The translations under genes and the position numbers were made by a program. A model generated the notes under the pieces. It saw nothing but the letters and a program-made list of their open reading frames with translations. It was not told the origin of the DNA and made no database searches. 64,000 bases of DNA. Origin: Flagellimonas aquimarina (GTDB taxonomy: Bacteria > Bacteroidota > Bacteroidia > Flavobacteriales > Flavobacteriaceae). Shown in pieces: positions 45,056 to 53,444 of the stretch. The stretch spans positions 1,054,001-1,118,000 of the forward strand of contig NZ_QGEG01000001.1 in assembly GCF_003149745.1 (NCBI RefSeq), written 5' to 3'. The first letter of the stretch is position 1. The number at the start of each line of letters is the position of its first letter.

Positions 45056-45400
45056 TTACGATGCTTTGGTAATTTCAATGGTACTATGAATTTTTAATTG
45101 TTCTCCCTGGGATTGGGCATCTAAAATAATTTCTGTCATCCTGCCTTTGGCCTGCTTAAGGTAGTTTATCCTGTTTTCAGAATTTAATGAATCTATCTTA
45201 TTGGTATCTTTTAAATTTAAAAGTTGAACGGTGTGGAACTTGATTTTGTCATTGAGTAAGGACAAAAGCACTTCTGCTGCATCCGCTGGGGCAAAATTCC
45301 CTTCAATTAAGAGAAAGGATTCTACATTGTCAGTTTGCGAGTTTGATGACTTTTTGTTTTGTGAATTGGAGCGATAAAAAGGTCGTAACAATTTTTTCAT
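45056..45400 (-). CDS. Small protein, paralogue B at the sbtA locus
   Basis: 114 residues with a basic, Ser/Asn-rich leader (about 25 residues) followed by LLIEGNFAPADAAEVLLSLL, NDKIKFHTVQLLNL, and a helical end LKIHSTIEITKAS. The alignment with the 97-residue protein at 43493 is nearly gap-free, so they are paralogues. Here it lies 4 nt after the CutA-like gene on the - strand, on the far side of lysR. Unknown function. The leader could be a membrane- or partner-binding tail. Confidence 0.8.
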   Translation of the reverse strand: MKKLLRPFYRSNSQNKKSSNSQTDNVESFLLIEGNFAPADAAEVLLSLLNDKIKFHTVQLLNLKDTNKIDSLNSENRINYLKQAKGRMTEIILDAQSQGEQLKIHSTIEITKAS

Positions 45401-45404
45401 TCAA

Positions 45405-45719
45405 TCAAACTTTTTGGGTTTTGGTCTGCAGTTCAAGATTCTGATGTTCATCCATATAAATTATGGGCATAGCATAGGTAAGGGGAGGGTTCTTCGCAAA
45501 TCTCTTCTTAATGGTTTTATTTATTGTGTTAAAGAGCAATGCTTTGGTTGTGCCCATTACCAAGGTCTGTTCAAAACTTTTCTCTTCTCCATTTTTTTTG
45601 GGTTTGTAAAGGGTCTTGTGCGAAAGAAATGGATTGAGCATTAATTTTTCATCAATCAGAAAATCAACTATTTCATTTGCCTGTTTAGGAGAATCGCATA
45701 TAATATGTATTAAAACCAT
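45405..45719 (-). CDS. CutA / PII-fold-like small protein
   Basis: 104 residues with the beta-alpha-beta pattern of CutA-like ferredoxin folds: MVLIHIICDSPKQANEIVDFLIDEKLMLNP at the start, a KTLYKP turn, a helix with LLFNTINKTIKKRF, and a final strand with YAMPIIYMDEH. CutA and PII proteins share this trimeric fold, and cyanobacterial SbtA is controlled by SbtB, a PII-like protein. So a PII-like regulator of the transporter 2 kb away is an attractive reading; the match to CutA is weak and I give moderate confidence. First gene of a two-gene minus-strand unit with paralogue B. Confidence 0.6.
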   Translation of the reverse strand: MVLIHIICDSPKQANEIVDFLIDEKLMLNPFLSHKTLYKPKKNGEEKSFEQTLVMGTTKALLFNTINKTIKKRFAKNPPLTYAMPIIYMDEHQNLELQTKTQKV

Positions 45720-45796
45720 AAGGAATAATTAGGTTGCTATTTGAGGGTAAAACAGCTCTGAGAAAACAGAATCCGTTGGCAAAACAGCTCTTTTTT

Positions 45797-46156
45797 CTAT
45801 TGATCATATACTTCCATTTCACCAATGTTGATTGCGGTATTGAGTTCTGCGGTCAATGTTCTGTAGGCTTTAAAAAACTTTTTTCCGTTAGACCTTTTAA
45901 ATGTAATCATAGGGTTGTCCTTGCCTGATATTTTGGTAATTGTGACAATGGAATTATTCAAAGTTGAAACATTGGGAATACCACCACGCTTGATAATGAA
46001 ATTTTTGCGAGGTACGTTAATACTTTGATAGGATAAACTTGCCGGCTTAACGATCATGAGTTGGTCGCCAACCTTTACCTTATCAGAAAAGTCTTCTTGT
46101 GCACTTAAAGTACATACAAATAGAGAGAGGGTAAATAATAACATGAGATACTTCAT
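45797..46156 (-). CDS. Secreted small beta protein, unknown (family member 1)
   Basis: 119 residues with a signal peptide (ending LSAQ). The mature part is beta-rich: VKVGDQLMIVKPASLSYQSI, FIIKRGGIPNV, IVTITKISGKDNPMITFKRS, KFFKAYRTLTAELNTA. It seems related to 46159 (VVLRREDGRNFYGYKPTIKAIL) and 42141. It is separated by 2 nt from the gene upstream. Periplasmic, role unknown. Confidence 0.75.
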   Translation of the reverse strand: MKYLMLLFTLSLFVCTLSAQEDFSDKVKVGDQLMIVKPASLSYQSINVPRKNFIIKRGGIPNVSTLNNSIVTITKISGKDNPMITFKRSNGKKFFKAYRTLTAELNTAINIGEMEVYDQ

Positions 46157-46158
46157 AA

Positions 46159-46542
46159 CTACATAGATGAATTGTTTTTAGTTTTTTCTCTTACCAAAAT
46201 GGCCTTTATGGTGGGCTTGTAGCCGTAGAAATTTCTTCCATCTTCTCTTCTTAAAACTACCTGTGTGGTTCCATCTGGCATAACATCCATTTGGTCAATT
46301 ACCACAATATTTCCATGAAAATTCATGGTAAGCCCAAATCCAGAAGAAGAATTTAAATGGTTGTCCACAAGCACAATATCGGCATAAGGAATCTCCAGCA
46401 ACATTCCTTTTTCAAAATCACCTCTACTTTCCGTAAAATGCTTGAAGTTAATTTGATGTGATTTGGTCTGAGCAGTAATTTGAAGTCCCGAAAGAGTTAA
46501 AAAACATACATAAAATAGAATCTGTGCCTTCATAAGTTCCAA
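46159..46542 (-). CDS. Secreted small beta protein, unknown (family member 2)
   Basis: 127 residues with a signal peptide (LQITAQ). The last third, VVLRREDGRNFYGYKPTIKA, is the pattern shared with the next gene. Start may be the second Met (MKAQ) 9 nt in. Cotranscribed with the gene at 45797 (2 nt apart) as first gene. Divergent from the TetR regulator; the 138 bp between carry a palindromic operator. Confidence 0.75.
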   Translation of the reverse strand: MELMKAQILFYVCFLTLSGLQITAQTKSHQINFKHFTESRGDFEKGMLLEIPYADIVLVDNHLNSSSGFGLTMNFHGNIVVIDQMDVMPDGTTQVVLRREDGRNFYGYKPTIKAILVREKTKNNSSM

Positions 46543-46642
46543 TTTTTGGCATAGCCATCAATATAAAGATAAGATTAATCCTCTATAAAAAAGCATTACT
46601 ATTGTTAATAAGTAGTTAAACTATCATATATTAATAGTAATA

Positions 46643-46671
46643 CTGTTATATTTGTTGAAAATCTATAACAG
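46643..46671. promoter_or_regulatory. Inverted repeat, candidate TetR operator, overlapping the -7 box
   Basis: CTGTTATA (46643) and TATAACAG (46664-46671) form a perfect 8-bp inverted repeat with a 13-nt spacer. A TATATTTG box (46647-46654, -7 type) lies in its left arm. The tetR start codon follows at 46681, so the repressor could shut off its own operon and perhaps the divergent secreted-protein genes. Confidence 0.6.
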
Positions 46672-46680
46672 CTTTTATTT

Positions 46681-47367
46681 ATGGAAAGATTAATGCAGTC
46701 AATTCGAATCGGAATCAATGACAAGATATATGTAAAAGACCCTGAATCATCGGATTTGGGAAAAAGAATCATAGAACAGAGCATTTTGATGATTGATGAA
46801 ATGGGCTTTGAAAGTTTTACATTCAGAAAACTGGGAGAGCGCATCAAATCTAATGAAAGTTCCATTTATAGATATTTTGAAAATAAGCATAAACTTCTCC
46901 TCTATTTGGCTTCATGGTACTGGGGCTGGTTAGAATATAAAATGGTATTCGCAACAAACGGAATTACCGATCGGAGCGAGAAACTGAGAAAAGCAATAGA
47001 GATTCTTACTCAAACAGTGGAGCAGGATGTCTCTTTTTCTCATATAAACGAGGTGTTGCTAAGTAAGATTGTTATTAATGAATATTCCAAATCATACCTT
47101 ACTAAAGAGGTGGACCAAGAGAATAAAGATGGTTATTTTATAATATACAAAAGGCTGGTAAACAGACTATATGAAATGATTGTGTCACTAGACGGCAGTT
47201 ATCCTTACCCATCTAGTCTGGCGAGTACGATTTTGGAGGGAAGTTTGCATCAATACTTTCTAAAGGAGCACTTTCCCATGTTGACAGATTGTAACCAAAC
47301 CACAACCCCAACACAATACTTTATAGACTTGGTCTTTAGAGTCGTTAAACCTACCAAAAATGCCTAA
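46681..47367 (+). CDS. TetR/AcrR-family transcriptional regulator
   Basis: 228 residues. N-terminal HTH: IIEQSILMIDEMGFESFTFRKL and ERIKSNESSIYRYFENKHKLLLY, the TetR signature. The long C-terminal helical ligand domain has no recognised subtype. It overlaps the ABC exporter gene by 8 nt, so it is the first gene of a four-gene exporter operon and likely represses it. Ligand unknown. Confidence 0.92.
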   Translation: MERLMQSIRIGINDKIYVKDPESSDLGKRIIEQSILMIDEMGFESFTFRKLGERIKSNESSIYRYFENKHKLLLYLASWYWGWLEYKMVFATNGITDRSEKLRKAIEILTQTVEQDVSFSHINEVLLSKIVINEYSKSYLTKEVDQENKDGYFIIYKRLVNRLYEMIVSLDGSYPYPSSLASTILEGSLHQYFLKEHFPMLTDCNQTTTPTQYFIDLVFRVVKPTKNA

Positions 47368-49027
47368 AACCATTCTTACTGCTTGGCAGCGCCTAATGGG
47401 CATGCTTGCATTAGATAAAAAAGACATATTTCAAGTATTTTATTATGCCATATTTGCCGGTATAGTGAATCTTTCCCTGCCTTTGGGGATTCAGGCCATT
47501 ATTAACCTAATACAAGGTGCGCAGGTAAGCACATCGTGGGTGGTTTTGGTAGTTTTGGTAACTCTGGGAGTTGCCTTTGCTGGAGCGTTGCAGCTAATGC
47601 AGATACGTATTATTGAAAACGTACAGCAAAAGATTTTTACAAGAGCTTCATTCGAATTCGCTTATAGATTTCCAAAGATAAAAATGAGCGAGTTAAGGAA
47701 CTATTACCCGCCAGAACTGGCAAACCGTTTTTTTGATACACTGACGGTGCAAAAAGGACTTTCAAAGATCTTAATAGATTTTCCGGCGGCGTTGTTACAG
47801 ATAGTATTTGGGTTATTACTACTGTCATTCTATCATCCTTTCTTCATTATTTATGGTCTACTTCTGTTGTTGCTCATATATGTTGTTTTTAAGTTCACCG
47901 CTCAACGTGGTTTAGAAACTAGTCTGGATGAGTCCAAAAACAAGTATAAAGTGGCCCATTGGATTCAAGAAATAGCAAGGTCCATTATCAGTTTCAAGCT
48001 CTCTGGCGGCACAACGCATGGCATTGATAAAAACGACACTTTAGTGACCAATTATTTAGAAGCCCGGGAAAGTCATTTTAAAATTTTAGTGCTTCAGTTT
48101 ATCCAAATGATCGGGTTTAAGGTTTTGGTAACCGCCGGACTTCTATTGATTGGAGGACTGCTTGTACTCAATCAAGAAATGAACATAGGACAGTTTGTGG
48201 CGGCGGAAATTATTATTCTTTTGGTCATTAGTTCTGTTGAAAAAATGATTTTGGGACTAGAGACTTTTTATGATCTACTAACCTCTTTAGAGAAGTTGGG
48301 GCAAGTTGTAGATAAAGAACTAGAACCACAAGATGGTGAAAAACCTTTTGCAGATAATGAGGGATTTGTGGTTGAGCTTTCGGATGTTTCTTATAACGTT
48401 CCTGATAGGGACAAAAAGATCATTGATGATGTATCACTTTCTATAACGCCCACTTGTACTATTCTTTTACAAGGATCAAGTGGTTCTGGAAAATCAACCT
48501 TGCTAAGGTTAATTGCAGGTATTTTGGAGCCAGACCAAGGAAAAATATTTGTGAACGAGGTAGCGCTCCAAGGGGTCAACCTTAACTACTACCGGTCTCA
48601 TCTGGGAAAATCGTTGAGTGAAGAATCGCCGTTTGAGGGATCACTGCTTAACAACATAACATTTGGAAATAAGGATATATCCCAAGAAGAAGTGTATTGG
48701 GCATTGGAGAAAACAGGGTTGACCCAATTTGTAAAGGAACAACCACATGGATTAAAAACAATTTTATATCCTGAAGGAAAGCAAATACCCTATACAATTT
48801 CCAAGAAAATTGTTTTGGCTCGTAGCATAGTTACAAGGCCTAAGCTCTTAATCCTAAAAGACCCATTGGATCAATTTCCAGAAAATGAAGCTACAGAGAT
48901 CATGGACTTTTTAACAGATGACTCTAATGGATGGGCTTTGGTCATAGTAAGTTCCAATCCTAAATGGATAGAACGTTGTGGACGCATTATTACTATGGAA
49001 AATGGAAAATTGATTAACGAAAGATAG
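47360..49027 (+). CDS. ABC exporter subunit with degenerate ATPase
   Basis: 555 residues. Six membrane helices (about 25-310) in the type-I ABC exporter fold, then an NBD (~340-555). Walker A is intact (LLQGSSGSGKSTLL, ~370), but the others are not: Q-loop Gln absent (HLGKSLSEESPFEG), signature LSGGQ replaced by TISKK (~480), Walker B DE replaced by KD in LLILKDPLD (~498), H-loop His absent (VIVSSNPKW, ~530). So it may bind ATP but probably hydrolyses it poorly or not at all. Cotranscribed with HlyD- and TolC-type genes, so it belongs to a tripartite export system. Confidence 0.87.
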   Translation: MPKTILTAWQRLMGMLALDKKDIFQVFYYAIFAGIVNLSLPLGIQAIINLIQGAQVSTSWVVLVVLVTLGVAFAGALQLMQIRIIENVQQKIFTRASFEFAYRFPKIKMSELRNYYPPELANRFFDTLTVQKGLSKILIDFPAALLQIVFGLLLLSFYHPFFIIYGLLLLLLIYVVFKFTAQRGLETSLDESKNKYKVAHWIQEIARSIISFKLSGGTTHGIDKNDTLVTNYLEARESHFKILVLQFIQMIGFKVLVTAGLLLIGGLLVLNQEMNIGQFVAAEIIILLVISSVEKMILGLETFYDLLTSLEKLGQVVDKELEPQDGEKPFADNEGFVVELSDVSYNVPDRDKKIIDDVSLSITPTCTILLQGSSGSGKSTLLRLIAGILEPDQGKIFVNEVALQGVNLNYYRSHLGKSLSEESPFEGSLLNNITFGNKDISQEEVYWALEKTGLTQFVKEQPHGLKTILYPEGKQIPYTISKKIVLARSIVTRPKLLILKDPLDQFPENEATEIMDFLTDDSNGWALVIVSSNPKWIERCGRIITMENGKLINER

Positions 49028-49034
49028 AAAGACC

Positions 49035-50387
49035 ATGCTGAATATATCACCAAACAAGTTAAACGAAAAGGTTGACATTAGCGAATACAAGGCGGTTAAG
49101 AAAGTCTTCTATAGAACGCATTACAAACACTTTAATAGGTTTTTGGCTGCTTTTTTTGTGATAGCATTCATTATCCTTTTCCTGCCATGGACACAAAACA
49201 TAACGGGAAAAGGCTATTTAACAACATTACGACCTGATCAACGTCCACAGACTATTCAATCGCCAATTCCCGGCAGAATTGAAAAATGGTATGTTAGTGA
49301 AGGAGATTATGTAAAGAAAGGAGACACCATTCTCTTTATCTCTGAGGTTAAAAGTGAATATTTTGACCCAAAACTGGTAGAGCGTACAGGACAGCAAATC
49401 AAGGCCAAGTCAATGGCGGTGACATCTTATGAGGGAAAAGTGCAAGCACTCAACACACAAATTGGGGCTTTGTCAAATGAGCGTGGATTAAAACTGGAAC
49501 AATCCAAAAACAAATTACTTCAGTCTAGGTTAAAAGTCCAGAGTGACAGTATTGATTTGGAGGCTGCAAAAACAAATATTTCCATTGCGCAGCGCCAATA
49601 TGACCGTGTAGTTCAACTTCAGCAAGAAGGACTAAAAGCCGTCACAGATGTTGAAGAAAAACGTTTAAAATTACAGGAAACCCAGGCCAAGTTAATTTCA
49701 CAAGAAAACAAATTGTTGGCAAGTAAGAACAATGTCATAAATGCTCAGGTAGAAATAAGTAGAGTGCGGGCGGAGTATACAGACAAGATTTCTAAGGCCC
49801 AAAGTGATATGTTTACAGCACAGTCAAATCAATTTGATTCTGAGGCACAGGTTACCAAATTGGAGAATTCATACACCAATTATGAAATGCGTAATGACAT
49901 GCTTTACATTAAAGCCCCTCAAAGTGGGTTTATCAACAAAGCAATACAATCTGGCATTGGAGAGACATTTAAGGAAGGAGATAGATTGGTGGGCATTATG
50001 CCATCAGAATATGATATGGCAGTGGAAACATTTGTAGAACCTATAGACTTACCGCTGCTTCATATTGGTGAAAAGGTCCGTATACAGTTTGATGGCTGGC
50101 CTGCTATTGTTTTTAGTGGTTGGCCCAATGTTTCCTTTGGAACCTTTGGAGGAGAGGTAGTGGCCATAGAAACTTTTATAAGCAATAATGGAAAGTATAG
50201 AATTCTGTTGGCCCCAGATAAAGAAGATCAGCCGTGGCCAAAAGACATACGGGTAGGCTCTGGTGCCAATACCATGGCCTTGTTAGAAGATGTTCCTATT
50301 TGGTTTGAGCTATGGAGACAGTTAAATGGTTTCCCGCCAAATTATTATCAACCTGAAAACAAAGTAGTCGATGTTAAAAAGAAATAA
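49035..50387 (+). CDS. HlyD-family periplasmic adaptor (membrane fusion protein)
   Basis: 450 residues. One membrane helix near residues 38-56 (FFVIAFIILFLPWTQN), a lipoyl-type half motif (SPIPGRIEKWYVSEGDYVKKGD), a long coiled coil (~115-260; ISIAQRQYDRVVQLQQEGL), a second lipoyl half (YIKAPQSGFINKAIQSGIGE) and a barrel domain. It joins the inner-membrane ABC subunit to the outer-membrane TolC-type channel. 7 nt after the ABC gene and 17 bp overlapping the TolC-type gene. Confidence 0.93.
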   Translation: MLNISPNKLNEKVDISEYKAVKKVFYRTHYKHFNRFLAAFFVIAFIILFLPWTQNITGKGYLTTLRPDQRPQTIQSPIPGRIEKWYVSEGDYVKKGDTILFISEVKSEYFDPKLVERTGQQIKAKSMAVTSYEGKVQALNTQIGALSNERGLKLEQSKNKLLQSRLKVQSDSIDLEAAKTNISIAQRQYDRVVQLQQEGLKAVTDVEEKRLKLQETQAKLISQENKLLASKNNVINAQVEISRVRAEYTDKISKAQSDMFTAQSNQFDSEAQVTKLENSYTNYEMRNDMLYIKAPQSGFINKAIQSGIGETFKEGDRLVGIMPSEYDMAVETFVEPIDLPLLHIGEKVRIQFDGWPAIVFSGWPNVSFGTFGGEVVAIETFISNNGKYRILLAPDKEDQPWPKDIRVGSGANTMALLEDVPIWFELWRQLNGFPPNYYQPENKVVDVKKK

Positions 50388-51786
50388 GCAAGGAATCCAG
50401 GTATGGATACTTTTCTTTCTATTCACTTTTTGGGTTCAAGCGCAACAAGACTCTATCATTCTCAATTTTAATGAGTATTTGGGCTATGTAAAAAAGTACC
50501 ATCCCGTTGCTAAGCAAGCACAGCTTACCATTGCTATGGGACAGGCCAATTTAATGAAAGCCAGAGGAGGCTTTGATCCAAAAATAGAAGTGGATTATGA
50601 TAGAAAGGACCTTAAAGGAACAGAATATTGGGATAGGTTGAACACAACCTTTAAAGTTCCTACTTGGTTTGGAATAGAATTGAAGGGAAACTTTGAGCAA
50701 AACCAGGGAGACTTCCTAAATCCTGATGAGACAGTTCCTGAAGATGGCTTGTACAGCGCAGGGGTGTCTATGTCCTTGGGTGAAGGCTTTTGGATAAATG
50801 AAAGAATGGCAACCCTTAAAAAGGCGAAATATTTTAGAGAACAATCCAAAGCTGACCAAGATTTGTTTGTGAACCAAGTATTGTATAAGGCTTCTTTGGC
50901 CTATTTTGATTGGTTAAGAGCTTACAAAGATGCTGTGATTTTTGAAGATTTTCTTCAAAATGCTGAAACAAGATTTCAAGGAGTTAAACAAAGTGCTCAA
51001 GCCGGAGATATAGCAGTTATAGACACCGTTGAAGCCAAGATTGCAGTTCAAAACAGAGCCTTGAGTTTGGAACAGGCCAAAGTTAGACTAATGAAAAAAT
51101 CTTTGGAACTTTCAAATTTTTTATGGATTAATGATGTGCCTGTAGAATTACAGCCGGAAGTAATTCCAGATGAAAATGTAGAGAGCGAGATTGACGTTAC
51201 CTTAGAGATTATGGGTAAACCTTTGGATAGTTTTACACTTGAAAATCACCCTAAGCTAAGGTCTTTGGAGTATAAGATTGATGGTTTGGTTGTGGATAAG
51301 CGATTGAAAGCAAATAAGTTGCTGCCGGTATTGGATGTCCAATACAATTTCTTGACAGAATCACCAGACCAAATAAACTCTTTGGACATTGACAATTTCA
51401 AGGGTGGAGTAAGTTTTCGGTTCCCTTTGTTCCTAAGAAAAGAAAGAGGGGATTTAAAATTGGCAAAGTTTAAACTACAAGATGCACAATTTGAGCGGGA
51501 CAATGCACAGATAGAAATTCAGAACAAGGTCGTTGCTATATATCGTGAGCTAGACTCGTACACTGCACAGAACCAATTGATCGCAAATATTGTTACAGAT
51601 TACAATACCCTGTTGAATGCTGAAGAGCGGAAATTTAGTTTTGGTGAGAGTTCGTTGTTTTTAATTAATTCGAGAGAAGGAAAGCTCATCGATGCTGCCC
51701 TAAAACAGAATGAAGTACAGAACAAGTTTTTTTATACCAAAGCAAGACTGTTTAAGAGTCTGGCCATCAACCCAGAAATCTTGTAA
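50371..51786 (+). CDS. TolC-family outer-membrane efflux channel
   Basis: 471 residues with a signal peptide (ending WVQAQ). Helical-hairpin TolC pattern: YHPVAKQAQLTIAMGQANLM near residue 40 and the second repeat from about residue 270 (NHPKLRSLEYKIDGLVVDKR). The last gene of the TetR-ABC-HlyD-TolC unit. It forms the exit duct through the outer membrane. The family is broad, so the cargo cannot be read. Confidence 0.92.
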   Translation: MLKRNKQGIQVWILFFLFTFWVQAQQDSIILNFNEYLGYVKKYHPVAKQAQLTIAMGQANLMKARGGFDPKIEVDYDRKDLKGTEYWDRLNTTFKVPTWFGIELKGNFEQNQGDFLNPDETVPEDGLYSAGVSMSLGEGFWINERMATLKKAKYFREQSKADQDLFVNQVLYKASLAYFDWLRAYKDAVIFEDFLQNAETRFQGVKQSAQAGDIAVIDTVEAKIAVQNRALSLEQAKVRLMKKSLELSNFLWINDVPVELQPEVIPDENVESEIDVTLEIMGKPLDSFTLENHPKLRSLEYKIDGLVVDKRLKANKLLPVLDVQYNFLTESPDQINSLDIDNFKGGVSFRFPLFLRKERGDLKLAKFKLQDAQFERDNAQIEIQNKVVAIYRELDSYTAQNQLIANIVTDYNTLLNAEERKFSFGESSLFLINSREGKLIDAALKQNEVQNKFFYTKARLFKSLAINPEIL

Positions 51787-51835
51787 ACAAAAAATCTAAG
51801 AGTGAAATAGTTTTCATGACCATAATAAGCCAAGA

Positions 51836-52693
51836 ATGAAGATACCTCCAATTTTAAAAGACCTATTTTTCATTTTAACCGGAATCTTTTCTGCGGCATT
51901 TGGTTTGGAAAGCTTCTTGTTGCCCAATAGATTTATTGATGGTGGCGCTACAGGAATTTCATTATTGGTAACAGAGGTAACCGCCGTTCCATTATGGGTT
52001 TTGATTATTTTGGTCAACATTCCATTTTTATTCTTGGGATATCGTGTATTGGGCAGGCAATTTACCATAAAGGCCATTCTTGCAATTTTAGGACTTGCTT
52101 TGGTATTGGTATTTATTCAATTTCCAGAAGTAACCCAAGACAAGTTGTTGGTTGCCGTTTTTGGCGGTTTCTTTTTGGGTGCGGGAATAGGTCTTTCCAT
52201 TAGGGGAGGGAGCGTTCTTGATGGCACCGAGGTTTTGGCCATTTTTTTAAGCAGAAAGCTAGGAACAAAAATAGGGGATGTGATCATTATGATCAATATC
52301 CTGATTTTTTTGGCTGCGGCATATTTATTGTCAATTGAAGCGGCTTTGTACTCTATGTTAACCTATTTGGCAGCCTCAAGAACTTTGGATTTTGTACTTG
52401 AGGGTATTGAAGAGTATACCGGCGTGACCATTATATCTGAAAAAAGCGAGGAAATAAGAGTGATGATTACAGAGAAACTGGGTAGAGGATTAACTATTTA
52501 TAAAGCAAGTGGGGGCTATGGAAAGAAAGGGGAACATAATGAATATGATGTAATCTACACTGTGGTCACAAGATTAGAGATTAGAAAGTTGAACATTGAG
52601 CTCAATAAAATAGATGCAAACGCTTTTGTGGTCATGAATAGTATAAATGACACCAAGGGGGGCATGGTAAAGAAAAGGTTGTTAAACCAATAA
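51836..52693 (+). CDS. YitT-family membrane protein (DUF161 plus DUF2179)
   Basis: 285 residues. Five or six membrane helices (residues ~10-200) with the signature FGLESFLLPNRFIDGGATGISLL; the C-terminal soluble DUF2179 domain (~215-280) has GRGLTIYKASGGYGKKGEHN and YTVVTRLEIRKL. Inner-membrane family of unknown function, perhaps transport linked. It starts 49 nt after the TolC-type gene; read-through is possible. Confidence 0.9.
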   Translation: MKIPPILKDLFFILTGIFSAAFGLESFLLPNRFIDGGATGISLLVTEVTAVPLWVLIILVNIPFLFLGYRVLGRQFTIKAILAILGLALVLVFIQFPEVTQDKLLVAVFGGFFLGAGIGLSIRGGSVLDGTEVLAIFLSRKLGTKIGDVIIMINILIFLAAAYLLSIEAALYSMLTYLAASRTLDFVLEGIEEYTGVTIISEKSEEIRVMITEKLGRGLTIYKASGGYGKKGEHNEYDVIYTVVTRLEIRKLNIELNKIDANAFVVMNSINDTKGGMVKKRLLNQ

Positions 52694-52811
52694 AGTTCAT
52701 CCCCATTTTTCCAACTAATTAGGTTTTGTAAGTTTTCGGTTAGGAATACAACAAATGATAAAAGTCAGCTCTTATAGAGTTTTTGAGACTTAATTTTGGA
52801 AAAAGTATCAC

Positions 52812-53444
52812 ATGGAAGTAATTGAGGAAAATATACAGAAAGAACGTTTGGAACTTGTTCAAAAAGGTATTTCAAATGGGATGGATTATAGAGAATATAG
52901 AGATTTAGTGCATCTTTTGGCCAAAAATAGACAGACCACTGGTGTAGATCAATTGGAATCACTCATCAATTATACGGAACTGAATGATCGCCGTATGAAT
53001 AGATGGGACAAGACGTTAAAAATTCCAGTAGAAATTGAAGAAAGGATTTCCAGGGTAAATTCTAAACTTACCTTTTTGGTACTGAGTGAAAGCTGGTGTG
53101 GTGATGCTTCTCCAAGTTTGCCTGTTATGAACAGGATTACAGAACTAAACCCAAATATTGAGTTCAAGATTGTATTACGGGATGAAAACTTGGATTTAAT
53201 GGATAAGTTCTTGACCAATGGTAGTCGTTCTATTCCCAAATTGATCGTTATGGACAGGGCTAACGAAGAAATAGTGAATGATTGGGGTCCAAGATCAAGT
53301 ACTGCCACAGAAATGGTCGAAGCCTATAAAAAAGAACACGGTACACTTACCTCTGAATTTAAGCAAGACCTTCAAGTCTGGTACAATAAAGATAAGGGAC
53401 AGAATATTTTAGAGGATTTGGTTGCACTACTTCCTTTGGAATAG
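52812..53444 (+). CDS. Thioredoxin-fold protein with single active-site Cys
   Basis: 210 residues. The fold: FLVLSESWCGDASPSLPVMNRI near residue 93 (WCGDA instead of WCxxC, so only one Cys), IEFKIVLRDENLDLMDKF, and the cis-Pro loop RSIPKLIVMDR. With a single Cys it cannot do classic disulfide exchange but could act as a glutathione- or bacillithiol-type oxidoreductase or a reductase of the monothiol kind. No signal, so cytoplasmic. Ends in an 18-bp overlap with the convergent TonB-like gene. Confidence 0.88.
   Translation: MEVIEENIQKERLELVQKGISNGMDYREYRDLVHLLAKNRQTTGVDQLESLINYTELNDRRMNRWDKTLKIPVEIEERISRVNSKLTFLVLSESWCGDASPSLPVMNRITELNPNIEFKIVLRDENLDLMDKFLTNGSRSIPKLIVMDRANEEIVNDWGPRSSTATEMVEAYKKEHGTLTSEFKQDLQVWYNKDKGQNILEDLVALLPLE

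Noticed and set aside
47360..49027. ABC gene as a pseudogene
   Set aside because: Frame is intact over 555 codons, the operon is tightly packed and Walker A is kept; loss of motifs is more likely functional.
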